Below are positions 38,501 to 50,500 of a DNA stretch of 64,000 nt, piece by piece. Source of the DNA: Streptomyces dangxiongensis (GTDB lineage: Bacteria; Actinomycetota; Actinomycetes; Streptomycetales; Streptomycetaceae). The translations under genes were made by a program, and so were the position numbers. The DNA is taken from NCBI RefSeq assembly GCF_003675325.1, contig NZ_CP033073.1, forward strand, positions 7,750,001 to 7,814,000. The letters run 5' to 3'. The first letter of the stretch is position 1. The number at the start of each line of letters is the position of its first letter. Below the pieces are notes generated by a model, which searched no databases, was not told the origin of the DNA, and saw only the letters and a list, made by a program, of their open reading frames with translations.

Positions 38501-41500
38501 CTCGGACCGTGGCTGGTGGAGGTGGCGCTGGCGGCGATTCCGGCGCCGGGCGCCGAGCTCGACGCGCTGCGTGGGCGTTCCGCCCCGGACACCTCGGAGC
38601 TGACCCGCTCCTCGGCCCACGGCAGCGGGCGCGACGGCAACCTGCCGGTGCCCGGCGCCGTGGGACAGAGCGTCTCCCACTCCCGGGGCCACGAGCTGGA
38701 CGCCATCCCCGTTCTCCAGTACCAGGGCCGGCGGGTGCAGACCACGCTCGGGCTGTCCGCCGAACGCGCGGTGGGCGCCTCGGTGTCCTCCTCCCGCGAG
38801 GCGCGTTCCTGGCAGCGGTCGGGCCGGCTGGCGGAGTTCCAGGTTCCGTACCGGTTCCTGGCCTCCGTGCGCAGCATCCCGCTGACCGGGGCCCGCGCCA
38901 CCCGGCTCGCCGACGCGGTGGCCGGCGGTGTCGCCGTCGCGGACCTCCACGCCTCCGTCGACGCGCGGGTGACCCTCCGCTTCGACCGCACCGACCTGCC
39001 TGCCGCGCCGGACACCGCGGCACCGTTGACCAGGCCCGAACCCACCGTCCTCACCCACGACCCCGCCGAGTGGCGGGTGGCGCCCGAGGACGCGGTCGCG
39101 GTCGACGTGGACGGCCTGCCGCTCGCCGTACGCCCCGCCCTGACCGGCGAACACTGGATCCCCGTCCGGCCGTTCGCCGTCTACGCCTTCGACGCCGCGC
39201 AGCAACTGGCACAGGCCCTGCGGTCGGTCGACCCGGCACTCGCCGGCGTGGACCGGATGCACACCTCGCTGTCGTACGAGGCCCTGATGATCCGGCTCGC
39301 CCGGCTGGTGCGGCCGGGCGGCGACGACGCGGGTGAACTGCTCGATTCCAGCGCCGTGGGCCGTCTCATGGGACGCGCGGGCACCAGTGACGCGACGTCC
39401 GTACGGCTCAGGCTGTACCCGCAGGAGGTCCTGGCCGAGGGGCCCACCGCCCTGGACGACGTCCGGGTGGCCTCCGACACGTCCGCCGCGAGCGCCTCCA
39501 CCACGGTCACCCCGGCGGTCAGCACCCGGTTCACCACACCGCTGACGGCGGACCAGACCGACCGCGTCCGCCTCACGCTGCCGAACGCGCAGAACCGCGC
39601 GAGTCAGGGCCAGTCCTCCGCGGCCAACGCCTATCGGCGCGACTACCTCAAGTTCGGCGTCTCGGCCCCGGCCGGGGCGGACGGTCCCACGCCCGGCCAC
39701 CTGATCCGCTCGCTGGCCGTACTGCGGGTCGAGGGACCGGCCGGCACCCGCTGGGTGGTGGGCACCACGGTGCTGCGCACCGTGGACCTTCCGCCGGGCC
39801 TGACGGCGGCCCGCCCGCCCGAGAGCACCGAGCAGCCGACACGGGCGGACGCGGAACAGGGCGCACAGCCGGAACCCGGACAGGCGCCCGACACGCACCC
39901 TGAGCCGGCGCGGGTGCGTCCGGAAGCGGCGGAGGTGGAGCCGGCCCGGGTCGGGGAGTCCGCCGGGGGCGCGGAGACGGCGACGGCACCGGGCCCGTCG
40001 TCGGTCTCGTCGTCCGTTCGGGTGCCGGGCTCGGTGCGTCCGGATACGGCGGAGGAGGAGCCGGCTCAGACACAGGCCCGGCTGGAGGAGACCCGGGCAC
40101 TGCGGGACCTGGGCCTGGACCTCCGGGCGTACGGGGAGAGCGAGCCCGTCATCACGCTGGACGCGACCGGACAGGCGGCCGGCCGAGGGGTGTCCACGGT
40201 GCCGGGCGGCGGTCAGGACGGCCACGGGGCGTTCGCCTCCTTCCCCGCGGTCGCCGGTCACCGGCTGCCGGCCCTCGACATGCGGCCGCTGTACGACGGC
40301 GCCGGCACCGTCGTGGGACTCGACCTGGGCGACCCGTACGAGGGCCGCCTGGACCAGGCACGGCTGTCGACGGCACCGGACGGCTTCGTGCTGAGGTTCA
40401 CGTTTGACCCGGGCGTGCCGCCCGCCGCCCCCGCCGTCGTGGGCCGCCGGGGCGGCGAGCGGACACGTCTGTCGCTGGACGCGTTCGCGGAGCTGGCCGC
40501 CCAGAACCGGATCGGCGACCGCCCGTTGTGGCTGGTGACCGACGACGGCGCCCGGTACGGTCTGGACCTGGCCAGGACGGTGGCCGACCGGGCGGGCGTC
40601 ACGGTGTGGACGCACAGCGGCCGGGTGGACCTGGTCGGCAACGCCTTCGGGGCCCTGGAGCTGCGGACCGTCCGGGACCCGGACGGCACCGTGCCCGAGG
40701 GGCACTGGATGCGTGTCGACCCCGGCCAGGCACTGCCGTCCGACGCCGACGAGGGCGCCGGAGCGGACGGCCACGTCCGCTCCGTGACCGGCGAACGGTT
40801 CCACTTCCGTTCGCTGCTGATGACGCCGTTCGCCGACCCGCGCACCGGCCGGGTCATCGGCCACATGTCGCTGAGCCCCCGCGAGCTGGTCCGGGCCGAG
40901 TCCGCCTTCCGTGCTCTTCCGGACACCACCACCTTCCGCGCCGGGCGGGTCACGGACGACGACACGGTCGTCACCGGCGCCAATCCGTGGGGGGACGGCG
41001 CCCCGAGGCACTACCTCGTCGCCCACGGCCCCGCCGGAGCGGCGACCGTCCGCCTGCACACCCGGGACGGCCGCTCGGTGGAGTTCACCGGCGAGCAGAC
41101 GGGCGCCCTGCTGCGCCGCCAGACCGGCTTCGAGGCGTTCCGGCGTGGCGCGGTGCACCGCGTGGACAGCGCCGTGGTGACCGTCATCTGCTACGCGGGA
41201 CGGCCGGGCCCGCTCACCGAGACGCCGTACATCCAGGGTCTGGCGGACAGCCTGCGGATGGCGGTGACCGGCCCGACCGGAGCCCTCGGCATCCGCTCCT
41301 CCGGCCGGGTCCACATCGAGCCGTTCCGGAACCGGGCGGGCTGGCTGACCGCGCTGCCCGGCATCACGGGCACCACGTTCCGGGGCGAGGAGATGGTCGA
41401 CGTCACCGACGCCACCGACGGCGCCGGCACGGCTTCCGTGGCCGCCGGTGAGGACGTGCTGCGGCTGGCCGCCGAACCCGGCACCCCGGGGGCGGAACAG

Positions 41501-44500
41501 CTCGACGGCGCCATGATGGAGCCGCGCCCGGAGGCCGTGCCCACCCTGGGCGCGCTCCGGCCCACCGACGACACCGCATCCGTGACTGATGCCCCCCGGG
41601 CACCGCAGCAGGAGCCGGCCGCCGACGCCGCCGTCACCCGGCCCGCCGAAACCCCCGGACAGACCCCCGGCCACCGCGACGCGGACCTGGTCTTCGCGCC
41701 GCCCGCCTCTACCGCGTCCCCGGACTTCCGGCACGGCATCGGCGCCGAGACGTACGCGTTCGCCGGCGACCGGCTGCCGGCGGCGGTCCGCGAGGGCGTC
41801 CGGGCGCTGCTGCCGGACCGGTTGCGCGAGCGGGCCGGGGACGCCCTGGCCGAATACTTCGACACCGCCGGCCCCGACGACGTCCTGCGCCAGGCCATCG
41901 GCGACCGGGTCACCCTGGTGCTCGGGCTGCCCGGCGGCCCGGTCGCCGTCACCGTGCGGCTGCGGCTGGGCGACTGGACCCAGCTCACCGCCCCGGGCGG
42001 CGAACCGCTCGCCGAGGACGCCGGCACCGCGCAGCGGGACAGCCTCGACCGGAGCACCCGCCAGGTGCTGGACTGGCGGGAGACGACGTCGGCCAACCGC
42101 GCGGTCAACCACGGTCTCGACGCGGCCGCCACCCTGCCCTTCTCGCAGGCACTCGCGCTCGTACCGCACCTGGCACAGGCCGGCACCGCGCTGCGGACGA
42201 TGCTCACCGGGTCCGGCAGGACCTCGGACTTCACCGTCTCGTCCACCTTCGGCACCACGCGGACCCTCACGCCGTCCGCCGACCGGGCCGTGGAGTTCCG
42301 GCACGACGTGGGTGTCGACCTCGTGGTGCAGCGTCGCGGCCAGGCCCCCCAGCGGTGGCAGACGGTGGTCGAGCGCTCTCTGACCGGCCGCTACCCCCGT
42401 GCGGCCGTACGGGAGCTGCCGCGCCCGGACGGAGTGCGGCACGCCACCTCCGCGCTGTGGCCGCAGTGGTCCGGCGCCACGGAGGCCGGCACCGCCGGGC
42501 TGCGCCGCGCCCTGGAGGCCGCCCGGGACGGCCGTGACCCGACGGCCGACGCGCACCATCGCGCGGACGCGGCCGGCCGGGTGCCCCGCCCCGCCGTCGT
42601 CGGCGAACCGGTCGCCCTTCCCCGCGCTTCGTGGCTGGACTCGGTCACCGGCGCGGCCGACTACCGGGCCGCGGTGTTCGCCGCGGTGGGCCCCGCCCTG
42701 GCCGACCCGTTCTCCCCGGCCTTCGCGTCGTTGGACGCCTTCGCCCGGGTACGGACCCTGATGGCCGGTCTGCATCAGGCCGCCGCCGGCGGATACCGGT
42801 CGGCGCCGGTGTACTCTGCCACCGGCCGGCCCGACGCGGTGCGTGTGCGCGCCTCCTTCCACAACCCGAGGGTCGTCGACGACCTCGACGAGCCGACCCG
42901 GATGGACGCCGAGGACGTCCGCGTCGGCGAGGTGGGCGCGCAGTCCACCCAGTGGGACGCCTCCACCACCGGCATCTCCGACGCCCTCTCGCTGATGGCG
43001 ACCGCCGTCGGGGTCCCGCTGCCGCTGCCCTCCCTGTCCTTCGTACGGTCCGTCGGGTTCTCCCGCCCCGGCCAGCAGGCCGGCAGCGTGGAACTGCACA
43101 AGCTGAAGTACACCGACGAGCCCACCACCGTCGTCGAGTTCGACGTCCGGGTGGAGACCCGGGGGCTCGGCGGGCGCGGCGGCCCGGAGACCTGGCTCAC
43201 CGCCCGGGTGCGCATGCTCACGGCCGACGCGGACCGCCTCGGACTGCGGCCCCTGGGCCCGGCCGTGTCGGCCGCGGGCCGGCCCGCCGCGGATCCCGAC
43301 GTCCTGGCCAGGACGGCCCCCGGCCGCACCCTGCGGCTGCCCGCGCTGTTCCGCGACTGGCTGCCGCCCACCAGTCGCGTCAGCCGCCTGGACGGGACTG
43401 CCGTCGAGCGGGTGCGGCTGCGGACGCTGCGGCTCGTCCACGACCACTTCCCCGGTTTCCTGGCCGGCCGCGACCCGTGGCGGGACGTCCCCGTTCCCGA
43501 TGCCGCCGAGCTGCCGGCTCGGCCGGTCGGTGACGTGCCGCTGGAGCACCACGTCCGCAACCAGCTTGCCCTGGACGAGGCCCTGAGCGAGACCGGCCTG
43601 ACCCGCCGCCTGCACCTGATGGCCGGCCCGGGCCACACAGTGGTGCTGACCCGGACCGGTCCGGGCGGAGTGGACCGCATCAGGGTCACCGTCCGCGCCG
43701 CCCTCGACCCGGACGGCTTCACCTACGTCCGCTCCCAGCGGGGGCAGACGGACGTCTACTACGGGTCGTACTTCGACCTGACCAGTTCGGCGACCCGCCG
43801 GTGGAAGCTGGCCGCGGGTGTCGAGCTGCCGGTCACCGGCCTGCTCCCGGACGCGGACGGGTCCGGCGAGGCCGCCGGTGGCCGCCTCGCCCCCGGGGTC
43901 AGTTGGAGCCGCTCCGTCACCGAGGCCGGCGGGTTCCTGGCGGGCGGCGCCTCCGGCGGCGGATCGCTGTGGCTGTCCGAGTTCAGCGGACCGGTACGTC
44001 TCGACGTCACCGTCGAGCTGGTCGCCGGCCCGGGGCGGCCGGCACCCGCTCCGGTGGTGTCCGGCCCGCTGCCGGTCGAGGCCGACCTGCTCGTCACCGA
44101 GGACCTGGTCCTGGAGGACGACGGCAGCGGCCGTCCCGTCCCCACCCTGCACCTGGAGAGCAGGCTCGACGACGACGGCACGGCGTTCCGGGCACCGCGC
44201 TCCACCGGCGACCGTCCGGCCCCGACCTGGACTCCCGAGGACGGACGCCTGCCACAGGACACCCTGCACATGGTCCGCACCGACCACCTCCTGCCGCACA
44301 TCACCGACCTGCTGCGGCGGACCGGCGTGCCCGCCCTCGACCCGCTCGACGAGACCGCGCTGCGCGCCGCAGTGACCGGACTGGGCCCCCGGGTACGGGA
44401 CTTCACCGGAGCCCCGTACCCGCTGTGGACCCGGCCGATCGGCCGCAGCTCGCTCGGTCTCCGGCAGTGGGCGGAGGTGTCGGTGCAGGCCACGGCCGGC

Positions 44501-47500
44501 CCGCTGACCGCGATCGGGGAGAGCGACAACGCCTACCTCTACGACCACACCCTGGGCACCGCCCTGGTCCGGCACACGGAGACCGACGACAGCCTGTCCC
44601 TGTACGCGGCCCTCGGAACGTCCCTCGTCTTCACCCCCGGTGCGGCGGCGGAGGGAGACCCCGTCGACGTGCACGTCTCGGACACCAACCGCACGGGGCT
44701 GGAACACAGCTACGGACGCCGCGCCCAGGTGTCCGGGAACCGCGCGGCGAGCGGGCAGAGCGACCGGGTCGACATCACGTCCGGCGCGCACGTGTGGGCC
44801 GACGCGCCCGCCACGTTCCGCGTCACGGTGCGCCGCTGGTCGGAGCAGTCGGCCGGCTTCCTCGGCCGCTTCAGCTCCCGGCGCAACTCCCAGGAGGAGA
44901 CCACCGGCGAGCCGGTGACGGCGCCCGGACTGGCGCTGATGCAGCGGGAACCGGCACGGGAGCGCGGTCTCGTGGCGGCACCGGAGTCAGACGCCGGGGG
45001 AGAGGCGCAGGCGGGGACGGCCTCGGCCCCGGACGCCGCGGTGACGCAGGCGACGGCACCGGACGCGCCGGCGGCGCTGGCGCCCGCCAACGTGCTGCGC
45101 GGCGACGGCTTCGACCACACGGCGCTGCTCGAAGTGCCCGACCTGCGGCCGTTCGTGCGCGACCTGCTGCCCGCACTCCGCCAGGTGCTCTCCCGGGAGC
45201 ACGCCGCCGCGGTGGAGGCCGAACTGTGGAAGGCGGCGGCCCAGCAGGGCACCAAGGCGCTGCTGGAGACCATGCTGGTCGGCCTGCCGATCCTGGTGCC
45301 GCACCGGCACCAGTTGTGGACGACGATGGCCCGGGTCACCCTCACGGCCAGGCTCACCGACCCGCGGGCGCTGGGCCAGGAGCCCGGCGGGCACGTCGTG
45401 GAGGGCAGGAACCTGCGCACCGTCGAGCGCGCCGGTACCCCGGCCGACGGCGGCCGGCAGACCGCGTACACCGAGGACCGCTCCCTGGTCGACTCCGACG
45501 CACCGCAGCATGCCGCGTCGGGCTTCGCCCCCACGGTGGGCCACGCCTTCTCCCCGGGCGGGCAGGCGAGGACCGGTCAGCGGACGGGCGCCGCGCTTCT
45601 GCACGCCACCCGGCCCTGGACGACCGCGTTCGACGTGGAGGTCACCGCCCGGCTGGACGTGCACTGGGCCCTGAGCGCGGCCTCGCCCGGCGTCGGCATG
45701 GCCCTGCCGCTGATCGGTCGGCACCAGCACCACCTGCTCGGCACCCGGATGCTGCCCGGCGCGCTGCGCCTCGCCTACCGGCGGGAACTCACCCAGCCCC
45801 ATCCGCGACCGGCCCCGCGTCCGCCGGCCCTGGTGGAGAAGGCCCGGGCCGCGTACGAACGCCACGGAGCGCGACTGACCCCGGACCTGCTCCGCGAGGC
45901 CTTCGTGGGCACCGTCGGCGGCCTGGGGGCACTGCGGGCGGCGGCCGAGGACCTGTTCACCGGCCGCGGGCCGGCCACCAGCCGCGGGCCGGCCACCGGA
46001 GCGTCCCTGGCCGCCAACTCCTGGCAGGGCGGTCTGTTCGTGCTGCGGTCCAAGATCGCGGCGATCTTCAGCCCGCCCTACATGGGCCACTGGTTCCTCG
46101 ATCTCGCCGCGCAGGGCACCCTCCGCGAGCCCATCACCCTGCCGGGCACGAGCAGCGACCAGCGCGGCCACCTGGAGATCACCGCCGACATCCGCGGGCT
46201 GCGCGCGTCGGCGCCGCGCCCGGACGGCGGCAGCACGCTGCCCGACACGAGCGTCCGGGAAGAGCAGCACTCCCTCACGGGGTCCTCGGGCACCGTCGGT
46301 GCGGGAACCCGGACGGCGAGCGCGCTCGGCGCCACCGTCACCGGCGGGGAACCGCTCCAGCAGGACAACCGCCCGTTCTCCCGGGTGGAGGCGACGTCGA
46401 TCACCTGGCACGTCGTCCACCGCCCGGTGGGCGGCACGACCCGAGCGGTCGACGTCACCGTCAGCGACGAGGCGGCCGTCTTCTACGTGCCCACCGAGAA
46501 GCTGGAGGCTCTGCTCACCGGGGCCGGCGACGTGGCTCAGGCGCCGCCCGCCGTGGACAAGGGCAAGGCGCGGCAGGAACCGGCGGAGCAGGACCCGGGG
46601 GAGCCGGCCGCCACCGTGCGCCTCACCCCGGAGGAGGAGGCCCTGGCCTGGCAGGAGGACACCGACGCGGCCCTCGAACTGTCCCGCGCGGAGTCGGCGC
46701 TGGCCACCCTGGCCGCCCACACCAGCACGGGCGGGCACGCGGCGGCCGTCGAGCGCGTGACGGCCGCCCGCCGGCGACTGGCGGAGGCGGCGGCGCTCAC
46801 GGAGACCCTGCGACGCGAGTCCACCCTGGTGCCGCCCACTGAGGACGAACTGAGAGCGCATCCCCGGTTGCCCGGCGGCAGCCCCCTGGACCGCTTCCGC
46901 GAGCCGGCCGACGACCACGTCTCCCATCCGATCGTCTCCGGCGCCGGCACCACCGTCGGCCGCGCCTACTTCGGACCGGCCGACTGGGCGGGGCGCGCCG
47001 GGGACTGGGCCCAGTACGACCCGGCCACCACCGGTGTCTACATGCGCCAACGACAGCCGAACCGGCTCGACCAGGTCGCGGAGCCGGTGCCGTGGCGCGA
47101 CCCGGGCCAGTACTTCCTCACCTCGCACTCCAACGAGGCCCAGCTCGCCACGGAGGACGCGGCGGGCAACCGAAGGCGCCTGTTCGGCGCGGAGCTGGCC
47201 GCCGTGCTGCGCCGGCGTCCGAGCCTGCGGGAACTGCGGGCGCAGAACCCGGGGGCCGGCGTGGTGATGGTCGCCTGCGACGCCGGGGCCCTCGACGACG
47301 GTCTCGCCCAGCAGACCGCGGACCACCTCGGCGCCACCGTCTACGCCCCGACCACCGTGGCGGGGATGTACCGCCCCACAGCGCCGGCCGAGGAGCCGGA
47401 GCGCCCCGCTCGGGAGCTGCCCGCCCGTCCGTACGCGAGCGGTCCGGACGGCCGCTACCGTGTGTTCCGGCCGCGCCCGCACGCCGCGGTCGGCATCATG

Positions 47501-50500
47501 TTCACGAGCGGCACCAAGGTGGCCGCCGCCGATCTGCCGGTCATCGACCGCCTGGCCGCCGAGACCGCGCCCGCCGCGCTGGCGGCCCGGGGGAATCCGC
47601 GGCAGAAGCCGGTGGTCACGGTCACCGGTTACGCCAAGGGACGCTTCCCGGACGGCAAGGGCGTCAACACCGGCCGGCAGCGCGCCGAGAGGGTCGCCGG
47701 GCTCTTCCGCGAGAGCCTGGCCCGCCACCTCGCCGCGCGGCAGCACGGCCAGGCGGAGCCGATCGGCACCGAAGCGGTCGTCGTGCTCACGCTCTCCCGG
47801 GGCCAGGACCTCCCGGCGGAGGACGTCGCCGCCGGCCAGGACCGGTCCGACCAGCTCAGCCGCGCGACGATCACCGTGCATGTGCCCCGGCCCCGGGTGC
47901 CCGGGCCGGAGCAGGACCCCGGGAGGGCCGCGGCCCCGCACCGGAGGGGCTTCTCCGCCCCCCGGCCGGAACTCCACAGCGGTGACGCCGACCCGCTGGA
48001 CCGCTTCCACGCCCCGGAGGAGGACGTCAGCAGCTACCGGATCGTCTCCGACGCGGGCACGATCGTCGGGCGCGCCTTCCACAACGCGCGGGACTGGGAT
48101 GCCCGAGCGAAGCACTGGGCCGCCTACGACCCGGCGTCCGACACCACGTACTCCCAGGCCGGGCGGTGGGAGGTCGTCGAGCGTCCGGCCCCCTGGGAGG
48201 GGAACAGGCACTACTTCCTGTCGGCCCACGGCCACGGCGGCATCCTCGCCGTCGAGGACACCACAGGCGGCGCGCGGTACCTGCACGGCGCGCAGGCGGC
48301 GGCGATGCTGCGGCGGCGCCCCAGCCTGCGGGAGCTGAGGGCGCAGCACCCGCAGGCCGGCGTCGTCATGATCGCCTGCGAGGCAGGCGCCTTCGACGAC
48401 GGCCTCGCCCAGCAACTGGCGGACCACCTCGGCGTCACCGTCTACGGGCCGACCGCGTCGGTCGCCGTCATGCGCTCCCCCGGGGCGTCGGCCGCCCGCC
48501 CCTGGCTGGACACCGAGGACGGCGTCGCCGAGTACCGCACCTTCCGCCCCCGGCCCGAGGCCGCGACCACCGTGTCGTTCGCCGACGGTTCCAGCGAGCT
48601 GACCCCCGATGAGCTGGCCGTCGTCGAGGACCTGGCCGCCGACACCGTCCGGACCGTGCTGTCCGGCGTCGGCACCCCCAAGCTGAAGCCCGTCGTCACG
48701 GTCACCGGCTACGCGGCCGGCACCGGCACGGACATCCACGGGCACGGCATCGGCCAGGAGCGGGCCGAAAACGTCGCCGCGGCCTTCCGCAGCGCTCTGG
48801 CCGGCCACTTCACCGCCCTCGGCCAGGACGGGGCGGAGCGCGCGGCGGCCGTCGTGGTGCTCGCCCTCTCCCGGGGCCGGGACGTCCCGGACGACGACCT
48901 GACCGGTGCCCAGGACCCGGCCGCCCTGCTGCGGCGTGCCACGGTCACCGTCCACGTGCCCCGCCCCCCCGTCCAACCGCCGCAGCCCGCGGCGGACGAG
49001 GACGACGAGTTCGGCGGCTACGACAGGGACCTCGAGGACGGATACCGCGGCGTCGACCCCGGACTGCTCAACACGCTCCCCCCGGACACCGACGCGCCTC
49101 CTTCCCACCGGATCGTCTCCGACGCGGGCACCGTCGTCGGCCGGGCCTACTTCGGTGAGGCCGAATGGGCGGACCGCTCGCGTGTCTGGGCGCAGTACGA
49201 CCCGGCCACGACCGACGTCTTCATGCGGCAGCGGCAGGCGTACGACGCGTTCGTCCAGCAGCCCGTGCCGTGGTCCGGGGCCGGCCAGTACTTCGTGTCG
49301 GCGCACGCCAACGAGGCCCACATCGCCGTCGAGGACGCGACGGGCCGACGGCGGCCCCTGTACGGCCCCGAGGTGGCCGCCATGCTGCGGCGGCGGCTCA
49401 GCCTGCGGGAGCTGAGGGCGCGGCACCCCGAGGCGGGCGTGGTGATGGTCGCCTGCGAGGCGGGCGCCGCCGACGACGGCCTCGCCCAGCAGATGGCCGA
49501 CCACCTCGGGACGACGGTGTACGCACCCACCGGAGAGGTGGACCTCAGCGGAATCGCCGAGCACGGTTCGGCCCGGCCCTACGTGGCGAGCGCCTACGGC
49601 TCGGCCCCGGGCGACTACCGCACGTTCCGGCCCCGGTCCGCCGTGGCCGCCACCGTGGTTTTCGCGGGAGAGTCCAGCGAGGTGCCGGCGGACCAACTGC
49701 CGGTCATCGAGGGGCTGGCCGCCCGTGTCGCGCCGGATGCCGTACCGGGGCTCTCGCAGCCGCTGCTGCGACCGGTGGTCACCGTGACCGGCTACGCGGC
49801 GGGAACGGATGCCGACGGACTCGGCCCGGACACCGGCCGCCGCCGTGCCGAGACGGTCGCCGCGTTGCTGCGCGCGTCCCTCGCCCGGCACCTCGCCGCG
49901 CTCGGGCACGAGAACACGGGGGAAGCGCAGCCCGTCGTGGTCGTCGCCCTCTCGCGGGGCCAGGAGCTGTCCGAGGACGACCCGGCCACCGGGCAGGACC
50001 GGGCGGCCCTGCTGCAACGCGCCACGGTCACCGTCCACGTCCCCCGGGTGCCGGACCTCGGCGAGACCTTCGACGACGACGAGGACCTGGGCGAGATGAC
50101 GTTCGGTCCGTCGGGCGGCGACGACCGCGCCGACAGTTCCGACGAGGACTCCTCCGGCGGCTTCCCGCGATCCTTCCGCCCTCTCGCCGAGAAGCCGGCG
50201 GAGCCGGCCGCCCCCCGGGCCGAGGCGCCCCCCGTCCAGCCCGGCGCGGTCGCCGAAACCCCCCAGCCGCGTCCGGAACACCCCTGGTACCTGGACCACG
50301 GCTCGCTCGGTCACGCCTCCGTGAGCGACACCGGCACCTTCCACGACGACGGCGCCCGCACCTGGGCCCGGCAGGTCGCCGCCGAACTGCCGGACCGGAA
50401 GGTCGCCGGTGACGTCGAGAACGCGCTGCACTCCATGCTGGCCACCACCGACCGGCACACCTGGGACGACCTCCTGGCCCACGGCGTCATGCTGGTCTCC

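Noticed and set aside
35876..44791. Very long antisense ORF (2971 codons), and similar ones at 44987-52711, 17503-24585 and 1119-4544
   Set aside because: They mirror + strand genes. GC-rich DNA with G/C-ending codons suppresses stops on the opposite strand, and the translations are Arg/Gly/Ala-rich without recognisable domains.
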